Assembly: GCA_021234155.1 (NCBI GenBank)
Contig: JAJEKV010000008.1
Location: 24,324,618 to 24,388,617 of the forward strand
From: Isoetes taiwanensis
Lineage: Eukaryota; Streptophyta; Lycopodiopsida; Isoetales; Isoetaceae
Length of the DNA: 64,000 bases
Direction of reading: 5' to 3'
Part shown: positions 25,979 to 37,239 of the stretch, one piece after another
Numbering within the stretch: position 1 is the first letter of the stretch
Layout: every line of letters starts with the position of its first letter
Position numbers and translations under genes: made by a program
Notes under the pieces: model-generated
The model's input: only the letters and a program-made list of their open reading frames with translations
Told to the model about the DNA's origin: nothing
Database searches by the model: none

Positions 25979-25992
25979 TGGTATCAGAGCCA
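25979..25992 (+). other. Primer-binding site for initiator tRNA-Met
   Basis: TGGTATCAGAGCCA, the standard plant LTR-retrotransposon PBS, lies 3 nt after the LTR end at 25975. It marks where reverse transcription would have been primed. Confidence 0.85.
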
Positions 25993-27214
25993 GTCACGGG
26001 TTGAACCTAGTTATTGTTTATATTAAAAAAAAAAAAAACATTTGTGAGATCTGAACTCAAAGCCATTTTTATCTACATTGACTTTATGGTATAAGCCATC
26101 ACAAAATGACTTTCAATGCCAATACGCTATTTCTAAGGTATAAAGGCCATTTTTTCTTTCCTAAATGGAGCACTTTCCATTATAGAACCTGAGGTAGAGA
26201 TACACAATAGTAACATGTCAGAACATGGGGATGGAGTATCCTATAGTCTAGTATAGATAGGTGCAATTCATACAGCATAATGGTTATTCCTAGCTCCACA
26301 AATGAGGTTATGTTAGGGTTATGATTGTATCATGAATCATGAGACAAAGCACCGTATAGCAAAGAATAGTAGCATGTTAAAAAATCGTTTTAGATTCTTT
26401 TATCACCTAGTATAGGTAGAGCTCGTGTCATTACTACTTGTGTTAGGGTCTTTATCCATTTTCTTTTGACATCTAGTACCTTGTCACCTCCTCGAGGAAC
26501 TCACAGTGCAACTGAGAGTTGGGACTCCCAGCCTAGAATCCTCTTGTCACATAAAATATAACAATCCATTATTTTCCTATTATTTACAATAATTAGAAGT
26601 GATGAAATAGACAGTGTCAGTTTGCTCAATGAATAATGGTTAAGCAAGGCAATAAACTATCTTATGTTAGGGTATGTACACGCCACAATATTCACTACTA
26701 AAACCATTCCTATACCATTGTTACACTCATAACAATTGCTTCCCAACCATGATGGAGGACCATGACATAATCTCTAATTTTTCCTTTGTAATTAACTTGG
26801 GGTTAATGTTTGTATGTACATGGACTTGCAATATTGAGATGTAAAGGACAAACTATAGCCGACATTTAAATACCATAGGATGCCTGCCATTAACTGTAAG
26901 CATTGTAAACACATAGGATATGCCTATGTGGATCTGACACAATTATAGCAGAGCAAAACGCTGAACACGCAGGACACGACATATATGTGGCAACCCATGG
27001 AACCCGAAGTAGTGAAGCGATGGTTGTGGGGGGTCAATCCAGCAGTGGGTAGCATATGGCTATGTGAAGAAACATGTTGCTTCCCTTTCCAACTTGAGGA
27101 AACTCAAGGTATAGAGGCGGGTTTAATCATAGGATTGATGGGCCAATCCACTGCCTTCATGACAGATTTTACATTAGTGAGAATTTATGGAATTGTTGTG
27201 GTAGAGTTTAAATT
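25993..27214. other. Possible internal region after the PBS, no coding capacity seen
   Basis: An A-run follows at about 26023-26037. No gag, pol or other domain is visible in any frame. LINE B sequence resumes at 27215, so this is either a non-autonomous element's interior or a degraded remnant. Confidence 0.4.
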
Positions 27215-27863
27215 TAAATGGCTTTACCCTCTCTGACCACTTTCCTCGGCTCCTTGAGATTAATAGTATTAATGGTAGATCCAAGAGAAATTCCTTCTTC
27301 AAGCTCAACACATCTCGTCTTGATCATAATGATTTTCTCCATGAGTTTGAGCAGGTATATAATAGTATTTCTAAGCCTACTGCTTCTTTTGGGTGGATGG
27401 ATTGATAGGTCAAGATAGCAAAGGTAATAAGAAATTGGCTCAAAAATTGGGGTAAGCTGATTCACAGGCAAAATATTAAAATTTAGATGCCGTGAGGTAT
27501 CAGCTCGAGAACATCCCTCTAGAACAGCAGGATAACATCAAAATTCGGATTGAAAAAGAGGAGATCAGTACTGCAAAGGGCTGATAGCTTAAAAGCTAAA
27601 ATCAAGGAGCTCAAGGATGATGAGAGAAGTAATTCCAAGTATTTTTCATCAAAGCCAAGTCTAGGATTAAGAGGAACCAGATTTACAGTGTTCTTGTTAA
27701 TGGTTCCAACATCTCGGAGGATCTTGAGCTAAAGAGAGCTGCTACAAATCACTTCAAGAATATTATAGGTACTAATCAAGATGCTGCAGATGTTAACATG
27801 GATAATTTTATCAAACTTTAGCAGTAGTCCAAAATCAGCATAATGAGTCCATGACTGCTCCTT
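27215..27863 (+). pseudogene. LINE B endonuclease-to-RT linker fragment
   Basis: The forward frame reads GFTLSDHFPRLLEI at 27220 (LINE A: GYTLSDHYPQLITV), then KAKIKELKDDERSNSKYF near 27595-27650 (LINE A: KAKIKELKEDERCNSKYF). It breaks off at 27863 where the solo LTR is inserted. Stops and at least one frameshift are present. Confidence 0.8.
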
Positions 27864-29358
27864 TGTGATGTGATAAAATTGTACTTAGTTTCATTAAAAT
27901 GTAAGAAATGACATGGCAAAATTGAATGGCGTGGCAAAGAGAAGACAAAATCAGTTAGAGAGCAGAAGCATAGAAAGGAAGGAAGAAGAGGGACGAACTA
28001 ATAGAGTGGGAAAGGAAGTGAAGGATTAAAAAAACTAGAACAAGAATTAGAAGAAGCGATTGAAGGTAGGTAGTTCATTAGCAATAAGGAATCTAATCAA
28101 GTCTCACAATCTGTTTATATAAATCAAGTACAATTTTGTTAAAAACAATAGAAGTCCATATCTGCCAACACACAGATTAATTGGCTCCTCAGTGCATACT
28201 TGAAAACAATTCCGCAAACGAACCAGACAACCTGTCTGTCTGCCTTTTAAAATTACCTTCTCGTGGATACCAAAAGCAGCATCCCTGTCCGATGCCATCT
28301 CAGTTCTATTACAACGGCCATGTTTTCTACAGTCCTTGAGTCTGTCAATCATATCTCAATTTGATTCTTGATTCGACAGCATGATTTCGCTCCTGATTCA
28401 TGCTCCTGACTCAAGATGATGCTGAAATCCAAGATAAAAGAAGAAAAACAAAGCCCTAGCTTGAAAAACTGTGATTCCAGGAAACCGCTCCAAATCTTGA
28501 AGTGATAGGCTCATGTGGGAGCTAAAGGGCCGAATTAAACAATCGACCCAGTTCCAAGCTATTTGGATCCCTTTAGGGACCATCACAATGGGCAGGGTAG
28601 GCCATCGGTCGCTGCTTCTGCTCCAAACAGAACCACGATGGTTCTTGGTGGCCCACCCAATCGGGTGATGCCAAGTCAAACTTTTAAAGAATTTAGAAAC
28701 AAAAGAAACGAGTTATTAAAGAAATAAATTATTTAATTTTATATATGAAGCTCTAGCATATTGGATAAGATGCTTACGCATAAACTAGAGGGCAAAGGTT
28801 CAATTTATTCTTTTGCATGTCACAATTAATAACTTGTGAACTTATTTTTATTTATATACGAAATTATAATATAAAGGTTAGAATGCTTATTTGCAAAGTT
28901 AATGTTGAGGTCAAATTAAGTTATCTTTAATTATTGGTTTAGGATTTTAGCCCATTATGACCTTTCATAATATCGATTTCAATATTAGTTTTGACTATTT
29001 AGGTATTGCACTGCTATTGGATATTTTTTACAAGATGTCATCATGTTGCTAGCCTAGATTGCGCCTTGGTCTTCCCACAACTCTCCAGGGAGAAGAAGCA
29101 AAAAATGAGGCCACGAGTGTTAAGCACTCAACACTAGTGAGTGGGCACTGATGAAGCTCACTAGTGCGGACTCGACGCTGGTCACGTCGAGTTGCTTCTA
29201 GGTGAAGGTTATTCCCCTGAGCTAGAGACCCGTAGCTTAGAGGTACCGCAACATATTATTTGGGCTTGGGGACGATGTGTAGGTTCTGCACCCGTGAAAT
29301 CTTGAGCATTGCATTAATTATTCCAGTAACAACAAATGTCGGACGAAGGACCGTCACA
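27864..29358 (+). mobile_element. Solo LTR with 5-bp target-site duplication
   Basis: This LTR of about 1.5 kb starts TGTGATG and ends CGTCACA, with TCCTT directly before (27859-27863) and after (29359-29363). The LINE B reading frame is continuous when the LTR and one TCCTT are ignored (MTAP before, FTIKELW after), which confirms both ends. No internal domain remains, so it arose by LTR-LTR recombination or a deletion. Its last 520 nt match the partial LTR at 25491-25975. A tRNA-like A and B box pair lies inside it at about 28754-28805. Confidence 0.93.
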
Positions 29359-31018
29359 TCCTTTCACCATTAAGGAGCTATGGCTCAATATCAAATGTAT
29401 GGAAAATGGTAAGATAGTCGGGCCTAATGGTCTACCTATTGAATTTTTTTAAGAAAACGTGGAGTATCATTGGCCCTAATGTCACTAATGTTTGTAATGA
29501 GTTCTTGCTTTTAAAATTTTTGAATTGCAGGATTAATACTAGTCTCATCACCATTATTCCAAAAATTGATGAGCTCATTTTCTTTTCTGATTATAGAATT
29601 ATATCCCTCACCAATGTCATATAATACCATATATAACTCTACTTATGCTCATTTGAAACCCATTCTGGATCATATTATATCCAATACTCAAAGTGCTTAT
29701 CTTAAAGGCAGATCCATTCTGTATAATGTTGCGACCACCATTCTTGGAATGCATTGCGCCAAGGAGTCTCATCAAAACATTGCTCTGCTTAAGTTTGACA
29801 TCACCAAGGCCTTTGATACTCTAAGTTGGAGGTTCCTTTGCAAATGCTGTCAGAGGTTGGACTTTTCTCAAGATGTCATCAATATCTTCATGGCTATACT
29901 GAGACACTCCAGATCCTCAGTCCTCATCAATGGGAAATGTAGTCTCTTCTTTGAAATTAAGAGGGGTGTAAAGCAAGGTTGTCCTCTAGCCCCTTTTTTG
30001 TTCATTATTGCTAGCTAAGGATGCCTCATCCCCATGAAGACACCTTCTTTTTTAATGCTCATTTTGCAGATGATACTTTCTTGTCTATCGAAATAGAGGA
30101 TCAATCCATCTTCAACACTCAAGAGGTTCTCAATGAGTTTGGTAATTGTTCTGACTATAAGATCAATTCTACAAAATCCAAGCTCATAGCTCGAGACTAG
30201 GGAAATGGGGAGCACACTGCTCTGAATCTAGGTTATGAGTATCTACCTCCCTCTTCTAAGTCTAAGATTCTTAGGATTCCTTTTGCTTTTAAATTAATGC
30301 TAGAGACTTATGGAATAACATTATTCTAAAATTCAGCAGGAAAGCTGACCTTCTTAACAGTAAATATCTCTCTAAAAATGGAAGGGCAATTATTGCTAAT
30401 GCTATTATTCCCTCTACTCATGTCTATCAATCCTCTTTTCTTCTTGCTCCTAAAAATCTCACCTCTAAGCTTCAAGGCATCATGGGTTGATTTATTGCTA
30501 GTGGAGGTCATAACAAATGCTGGATTCGTATTTCCATGCATGAATGTTGCAAGAAAAGGAAGGATGGAGGTCTGGAGGTAATTGACATTAACAAGCAAGG
30601 GACTGTTATGGCTGTTAAATATATTTACAGAGTTGGTCTGACCTTATTAATCACCCAGTCTCCAATTTGATCAAGCATTATTTGGCTAAATCCCTTTTGA
30701 CCTGCTTGTCAACGCTATGTGGCTTGATCAATTTGGAGCTATTCCTTTCATCAATCATGGAGATCAGTGTAATTGTGACTATTCTTGTATTCAGAATCTG
30801 CATGCAAGAAGAGAAGCAATCTGTGAAGCTATTGATCAATCTGGTTGATTTAATCCAGCTAAATGTCGTTTCTGTGGGTGTTCCTATTGCTGCTTCACCA
30901 ATCTTGCAGCGGCTTTGGAAAGAAAGATAAAAGGATCAAATTTTGAATCTTTCAGCTGAAACTCTTATGTGGACATCGGGCCAATAATTTTATGTGGACT
31001 TTTGATATAAGCAGAATC
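29359..31018 (+). pseudogene. LINE B reverse transcriptase fragment
   Basis: It continues the 27215 fragment after the solo LTR: NGKIVGPNGLPIEFF near 29405, SAYLKGRSILYN near 29692, LLKFDITKAFDTLSW near 29786, KQGCPLAPFLF near 29970, AHFADDTFLS near 30060. The zf-RVT region begins at NFMWTFDISRI and is cut at 31018 by the poly(T) end of LINE C. Frameshifts and stops occur throughout. It is closely related to LINE A in every motif. Confidence 0.88.
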
Positions 31019-31187
31019 TTTTTTTTTTTTTTTTTGGAAGATTTATATTACTCATAAGAAAATTACATCAAGATTTTCAGGAACCGTTTAGGCTCACTAA
31101 AATTGTGCATTTAGCACACATATACATAGCAGACAAAATTGGGACAAAAGTCCTCTTTACAACAGAACTGCAACAATTGTAACCCGA

Positions 31188-31520
31188 TCAGAGTGGAAGA
31201 TCTTGAACCAGAAAATCTAAGTCTGAGTCGGCCTCCTCTTCATCAATGATCACCAAATCCAAAGCCACCGGATCCAGCTGCCAACCAATGTCATTCCATT
31301 CAGGTGGGAAGGCAAAGAACCAAAGAGGGGCTGTTTCAGAGAAAAGGATGATGGCCTCTCCGTGAGCATCCTGCAGGGCTTTGTGGTGATAGAACATATC
31401 TCTAAAATGGGAGAACTGGTCATCAGTTAGCAATCTCTCATAACAAAAGAGGAATCTATCAAGAATGTGTGCCTGGTAGCCATTGAGCATGAAAGGTTTA
31501 ATCTTTTCCAAGTCTTGGTC
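31188..31520 (-). CDS. 3' coding module of LINE C, unknown function
   Basis: The reverse frame reads SPSIDQDLEKIKPFMLNGYQ, FLFCYERLL, HFRDMFYHH, LWFFAFPPEWNDIGWQ and an acidic end with DSDLDFLVQ. A closely similar module lies in inverted orientation at 37353-37700. Here it is in frame with the LINE C ORF2 tail (IWKRRRLWIFQG), while the related LINE at 40222-40715 has a different end after the same tail. I do not recognise the domain. The Trp/Phe-rich core and acidic C-terminus are conserved between the two copies, which suggests past selection. Confidence 0.55.
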   Translation of the reverse strand, partial: DQDLEKIKPFMLNGYQAHILDRFLFCYERLLTDDQFSHFRDMFYHHKALQDAHGEAIILFSETAPLWFFAFPPEWNDIGWQLDPVALDLVIIDEEEADSDLDFLVQDLPL

Positions 31521-31779
31521 AATAGAAGGTGAAAGAGACCAGAGTCGAGGAATCAGAGAGGCTGCAGGCTGCTGAATCCCCTGAAAGATCCACAACCGCC
31601 GCCGCTTCCAAATCAGCCACACCAATCAAGCCACACACAGATGCCAAGTCTTGGTCAATAGAAGGTGAAAGAGACCAGAGTCGAGGAATCAGAGAGGCTG
31701 CAGGCTGCTGAATCCCCTGAAAGATCCACAACCGCCGCCGCTTCCAAATCAGCCACACCAATCAAGCCACACACAGATG
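31508..31779. repeat. Perfect tandem duplication, period 136
   Basis: Positions 31508-31643 are repeated directly at 31644-31779 (start CCAAGTCTTGGTCAATAGAA), with no spacer. The duplication lies in the C-terminal part of LINE C ORF2 and breaks its frame. Confidence 0.95.
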
Positions 31780-33094
31780 CAAGGTTTGTCGCCGCAAGAG
31801 CCGCCAAGCACCGAGATACACATGAAGCAAAGAATCGCTGGCTAGTCAATCTCACCAAACAGAGCCCCAACCCAATCCCGGCAGCACGCAAGTGAGGGCA
31901 TAAAACCGCATAATGCTCCATAGTCTCAATGATGAAGGCCACAACAAAGGGCGCGAGAGGGCTCACACCCGCCTAAACCGACTCACAAGGGCATTCACCA
32001 CGATACAAATGGTACACCACCGCCACGCAATCACCCTAACCTTCGGTGGGGAAGTGAGCTCCATGTCCACGCCCAAACCGAAGCCATCGAGAACCCGGAA
32101 GCTGCGAGACCACTTGCCCGGCGGGGGCGGTGTGTCATGAATAGCCAGCACCGGTAAGAAGACCGCACAAAGCAAGATGGCACAACATCCGGATGAACCT
32201 TCCAAACCTGCACCACCACATCATCCTGAGGGACTATAGCTATGTGTAGCGGAATACTCCCCGCCACGTGCTCCCGGATAGCCCCCCACTGCCCCTCAGC
32301 TAAAGCGAAGCTCGAAAAGAACTCCCAATGAAGCTAGCTGACCACCCCAATACCAATCCTCCAAGGTGAGCACAATAGCTTCGCCTCCAACGGCTCAAAG
32401 GTCAGAGCATGCATGATGGCGACCAAGGGCAAGTGTGCAGGGGGTAAAGGAACCCACAAGAAAGGAGAAGAGTGGTGATAAACTGAGGCATAATCTAGCT
32501 GGAAGAGCACACGTACATGATCCCAAGCCCGCAACACTCCGTGGAGAAAAGGGGGATGCATGTGGGAAAGGCGGAGACCATACAACGATTGCCGGGGCAA
32601 CTCCACATGCACGATGGCTTCCCAAATGCCACACAATGGCGAAGAGATCAACAACAATAGCGCCCGCACCGGAGAAGATGCTCCATCCTGCAGAATGCTC
32701 CAAACAAAATCTTATCCAAAGCCTGTATCTTACCCTCAGGAGCTAGCATCGCAGATGCTGTATACACATGAGTGCTACAAAGTACTGACTTGGCAATAGT
32801 GATCCTACCTGCCATGGACAACTTGCTACCCTTCCACCAATTGAGGTGTTTCTGCAACCCCTGCAAAATCTCATCCCACACCCTCCCCATGGAAACATCC
32901 CCTCCAAAGGGAATACCCAACAGCTTAGTACACACATTACCTGGAAGCACCTTCCAAGGGAATAGAGCCAAACAAGGGGGAGGCGGAGTCAGCTGGGCCC
33001 ATAATGCAGAGCACTTACCCCAATTCAGAAGAATGCCTGAGGCCAAGGAGAAAGTATCCAACAAACCCTTCACATTCTGCAAATTCCTCTCTTC

Positions 33095-33351
33095 TGCCAC
33101 CAAGAAGAGGAAAGTGTCATCGGCAAACTGGTTAATAATCTGCTGGCTACCATCCTGCATCCGAAGCCCATCCACCACTCCCTCCTCCACTGCAGCCAAA
33201 ACAACTGAGACAGTGCCTCCGCCACAATTGTGCCACCAAGAAGAGGAAAGTGTCATCGGCAAACTGGTTAATAATCTGCTGGCTACCATCCTGCATCCGA
33301 AGCCCATCCACCACTCCCTCCTCCACTGCAGCCAAAACAACTGAGACAGTG
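33095..33351. repeat. Direct repeat of about 120 nt, offset 136
   Basis: The block starting TGCCACCAAGAAGAGGAAAG at 33095 recurs at 33231. The copies are separated by a short unrelated spacer and diverge after GAGACAGTG. The block covers the RT catalytic FADD region of LINE C. Confidence 0.92.
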
Positions 33352-33386
33352 TCTCTGTAAAGCCCAACGCTAACATCATGGCAGAC

Positions 33387-33660
33387 AAGAACTCCCAACG
33401 GACACTATCGTAAGCTTTGGCAAAGTCAAGCTTAAGATAGGCAATGCCTTGCCCTGTTCTTCTGGCCCAATAAAGGCCCTCATAAGCTGCGGCAACATTA
33501 GTCAAAATGTTCCTCCAAGGGACAGAACTCCCAACGGACACTATCGTAAGCTTTGGCAAAGTCAAGCTTAAGATAGGCAATGCCTTGCCCTGTTCTTCTG
33601 GCCCAATAAAGGCCCTCATAAGCTGCGGCAACATTAGTCAAAATGTTCCTCCAAGGGACA
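33387..33660. repeat. Direct duplication, offset 136
   Basis: ACTCCCAACGGACACTATCG lies at 33391 and 33527, and the match runs through TTCCTCCAAGGGACA (about 33520 and 33656). This is a nearly complete tandem duplication in the RT part of LINE C. Confidence 0.92.
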
Positions 33661-35194
33661 AACCCAGACTCGCACCTTACTAATGGAAGAAGTCAACACC
33701 GGCTTCAACTTCTCTGCCAGGGCTTTCGCAATAATCTTATACACGAGGGACAACAAGGAGATAGGCCTCCAATCATTAATAGTAGAAGGCTGCTTAACCT
33801 TAGGAATCAAGGAAATGCATGCGGTATTCAAGATCCTATCCATTTGAGAAGACTGCAGCAACTCAAGGTACACCTGGTACACCGACTCACCAGCCCACTC
33901 CCAATAAGTCTGAAAGAACTCCCCCGGGGGATGCCATCCAGCCCAGGACATTTATCCTTGGCCATGCACATACACGCCGCTAAATCCTCTCTGAGAACTC
34001 CTGCTCCAAGCTCTCACGCCGGTGAGGCGAGGAAATAGATGGCTTAACCCCCAAAAACAAGCTCCCCGCATCTCCTGCTCATAGGGAAGAGTCTTGCGCG
34101 TGCAAAAACCCCGAGAAATGGGCATGCACATACCTCTGCAAATCAGCGGGATCATCCAAAGTCCGCCATCGTGCAAAAGCAAGGGGCGCCATAGATGTTG
34201 CATATCGCCCGCGCCTAGGCGCTTTCAAGAACACCGACGAACTTGTGTCCCCTCCTTCAACCCGGTGGGGGCTGCCTTCACACGTGCCTCCCGCGACTTT
34301 AACCTGCTCCAGAGCAACAATACGCTGCAACACGCATTCTCCCCTAATGCCATCGGAAGGTCACCCCGAATCCTCTCCAACTCGATAGAGACCATGCAAC
34401 TCCCCGCCGCTCTGCCGCACCGCCGCCCTACCAAAGACCTTGGCAAAATGCTTCACCCTGCCAAGGCAGTCACCATACCGGACAACCTGAGGGTAATGAT
34501 CAGAAATGGAGGTAGACAGAATGTTACTCCGGCGCAAAGAGGGCACACCATCCAGTGCGCATGGGGAAGCATAACACCGGTCATGCCTAGCATATGCCCG
34601 GCCCGCACCAATCTGCCTATTACAATAGGTGAAAGACAAGTCCCCAGGGACCTCAACCAAGGCCAAATCCTGCAACAAACGAGACCACTGGTCCCTCTCA
34701 AACCCATGCACAACCTGGGTTCCAGAACCAGAGCGATCCTCTACTCGCTCTACCATATTGAAGTCCCCTAACAACAACCAAGCGACCTGCAACCCACCAA
34801 GGGCTCGCAACTTATTCCGAACTGTGGCCCATAAAGCACCCCGCTGAGAAGGCTGATTAGGGGCATAAACATTAACAATCCCCCACTCTTGCCCTCCCTC
34901 CAACCACTTAATGATTGCCCACCGACCAAACCTGTCTGCTGCAGAGTACGTGACCTGCACATCCATCCTCCAAGCAATAAGAGTACCCCCACTAGTCCGC
35001 CCAGAAGAAGAAGCAATAGAGGCAAACTGCCTACCAACCATATTCATGAGCCTAGACATATCACCCCTGTGACACTTATGCTCCTGAATGCAAACAATAT
35101 CAGGACGCAACTGCCGAAGTGCCAAAGAAACACGGGCCCTCTTACTACTAGAGGACCGCACCCCCCGCACATTCCAACTAAGGATCGAGCATGC

Positions 35195-35463
35195 CCCACA
35201 TGCCTACCCACCAGGCCATCAGCCCACTCCACAGAGTCATCATCTAGAGCCAGAGGATTAATCACAGCAATATGACCCATAGCCGCTCTACGTGAGATTC
35301 CACTTCCAACACGTGTTGGAAGTCCCCCACCCCACATGCCTACCCACCAGGCCATCAGCCCACTCCACAGAGTCATCATCTAGAGCCAGAGGATTAATCA
35401 CAGCAATATGACCCATAGCCGCTCTACGTGAGATTCCACTTCCAACACGTGTTGGAAGTCCCC
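35195..35463. repeat. Tandem duplication of about 131 nt, offset 136
   Basis: CCCACATGCCTACCCACCAG occurs at 35195 and 35331; the match runs to GTGTTGGAAGTCCCCC in both copies. It sits in the ORF1-ORF2 junction region of LINE C. Confidence 0.93.
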
Positions 35464-35519
35464 CAAAAAAAGAACACCTCCATAGAGTCATGGGCGCACT
35501 AGTCTCTACCTCCACCCGG

Positions 35520-35840
35520 GCATCTAAATTTCAAACCAGCCCGGATTTTAATTCATGCTCAAATAGATGTAGAAAAATACCACTCAAATTTGGCTGATGT
35601 GTCGGGACATCCCCACCCGGGATCACCAGCCCAAACCTCCCAATATATATGCCACTTCCCGGACCTAGCCACAACAAATCATCCAAAAAAACAAAACCAC
35701 CTCCCCCAAGAGCCACCACGTCCCTAGCCCCCAAAACTTTGTTCGCATTTTTCCATTTAGATGAGCATAAAGAGCTCGATGGGCTTCCATTTGCCCAACC
35801 ATTGTCCATCCTTAAAAGCATTTTTTACCCTTTCTACTAG
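35520..35840. repeat. Blocks shared with 45305-45745
   Basis: CATCTAAATTTCAA, AAATTTGGCTGATGTGTC, AATATATATGC, ATGAGCATAAAGAGCTCGA, CCATTTGCCCAACCATTGTC and ACCCTTTCTACTAG occur in the same order here and at 45305-45745. GC-rich sequence lies between them here and AT-rich sequence there. The stretch lies within LINE C between ORF1 and ORF2. The two places share an ancestor, but spacing differs by about 100 nt overall. Confidence 0.8.
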
Positions 35841-37150
35841 CCTTGTCCCACACCACCTCTCCCAACCACGCCACCTTTTCCCTCGTCCAACTCCACTCCA
35901 TCGCACCACGATAGTCCTATGTTCATTTTAACTCGGGAACATAGGAATCCGGGCCCCGCATAAATAGCACCCGCAAACCCTACCACATCACAACCACCAA
36001 CTAAAAGGATCATCAACATGGTCGGATGGTAGCACAATAGATGGAAACATCCAGGGGAATGAGCCAAATATACACCCAGGCCATTAGCCATAGAAACCAA
36101 GAAATCAGGCACCATCAGATCAGGAGGAAGATCCTGAATCTGGAACCAACACGGGATTTTAACCGCTGTCAAAGAACTGGTGGACATTGCCGGAGTATAA
36201 TACTGATACAACACATAAGATTCACCCAAAGTATCCACCCCTCGACTAACCAATTGTCGCACGGAAGACTCAGCCTCAAACATGATTATGAAGAAATTAT
36301 TTGGTAGGAATTTCAGAGTGATACCTGGGCAAACCAATCCGCCTCAGATGTCCGGCAAGCCAAGAGCTAAACCTCCTCGTGTCCAATATGTAACCCGTGA
36401 AATAGCCCAATATCGCAAAAGAAACTAGATTCTCAATGGTCTGAACATGTCTGGTATGATCAATATCTATCCATGGAGTCTCTGGAAGAGCTGCCTGCAG
36501 GTCAACAGAGTGATGATCCTCCACAAATTTCAGAGCCTCTTGAACACGGGCAGTCCTACACTCCGGAGCCTTGCGCTTGATCCAATCTGAAAACCCCGGC
36601 CGAGTGATGTGGAGTCTCTGGAAGAGCTGCCTGCAGGTCAACAGAGTGATGATCCTCCACAAATTTCAGAGCCTCTTGAACACGGGCAGTCCTGGAGGTA
36701 CATCAGCTACATGCACCCTAGAAGAGGGCGCATCACCAGCAAGTGATCCCTTCCCAAGCACAGGGGAAGAGGGCATCACAGATCCAGTTTCCAAAGGGGG
36801 CATGCTTGATGGGATCAAGATCGGAGTCTCCAAAACACAATCTACTGGGTTCTCAGAATTACACTGAGAGGAAGAGCAATCCACATACCTCTCAACCAAA
36901 GGGGATTCCAAGAGCTCCCTCATCTCTGCCACCAATTGCATGCCACTTCCTACAGCCCCTGCCTCTTCATGCATGCCGAGACCCGCGCCCTTCCCCTTTA
37001 CTGGAGGATTCTTCCTCCTCGCCATCTCCCTTGGCTTCAGCCCCAAGCCATGAGGCTCAATTGATCCCCCATCAGCCTGTCTGGCAGGAGCCATGACATC
37101 TGAACTAGTCCGGAAATCAGCTGTTTGCGGCAACAAACCACATGCAAAAC
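35841..37150 (-). pseudogene. LINE C ORF1, DUF4283-like
   Basis: In coding order on the reverse strand: a basic N-terminus (MARRKNPPVKGKGAGLGMHE, near 37025), a Pro/Ser-rich region, a segment ending SSWLAGHLRRIGLPRYHSE near 36350, then LKFLPNNFFIIMFEAESSVR near 36310-36250 and VKIPCWFQIQDLPPDL near 36160-36115. The last two resemble the DUF4283 domain common to plant LINE ORF1 proteins, which bind the element RNA. A 92-nt duplication at offset 136 (36475/36611) and frameshifts break the frame. Confidence 0.7.
36475..36702. repeat. Direct repeat of about 92 nt, offset 136
   Basis: GGAGTCTCTGGAAGAGCTGC occurs at 36475 and 36611, and the match continues to GAACACGGGCAGTCCT. About 44 nt of unrelated sequence separate the copies, yet the offset is again 136. 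Confidence 0.93.
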
Positions 37151-37239
37151 AGCTGATGCTATACACCACCGGAAAGGGCTCGGAACAAGCTTTCCAACGA
37201 GCCTAAGCACGCCGAAATCTGACACCAGATAAGAGAGAT

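Larger units (their letters stand above)
31521..35172 (-). pseudogene. LINE C ORF2 (endonuclease-reverse transcriptase)
   Basis: On the reverse strand the endonuclease spans about 35172-34360 (RPDIVCIQEHKCHRGD, GGTLIAWRMDV, VNVYAPNQPSQRG, LLLGDFNMVE, SDHYPQVVRYGD). RT follows: WHPPGEFFQTYW near 33935, LIPKVKQPSTINDWRPISLL near 33810-33750, LKLDFAKAYDSVRWEFL near 33440, FADDTFLFLVA near 33130, GIPFGGDVSMGRVWDEI near 32890 and SMAGRITIAKSVLCSTHVYT near 32790. The zf-RVT and tail are near 32330-31530. Frameshifts coincide with the duplications at 33095/33231 and 33391/33527; the first pair duplicates the catalytic FADD motif. Apart from those places the frame is long and well kept. Confidence 0.85.

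Noticed and set aside
32435-35275. Many forward-strand ORFs rich in Pro, His and Thr
   Set aside because: They are antisense shadows of LINE C ORF2 and ORF1; the reverse strand carries the domain motifs.
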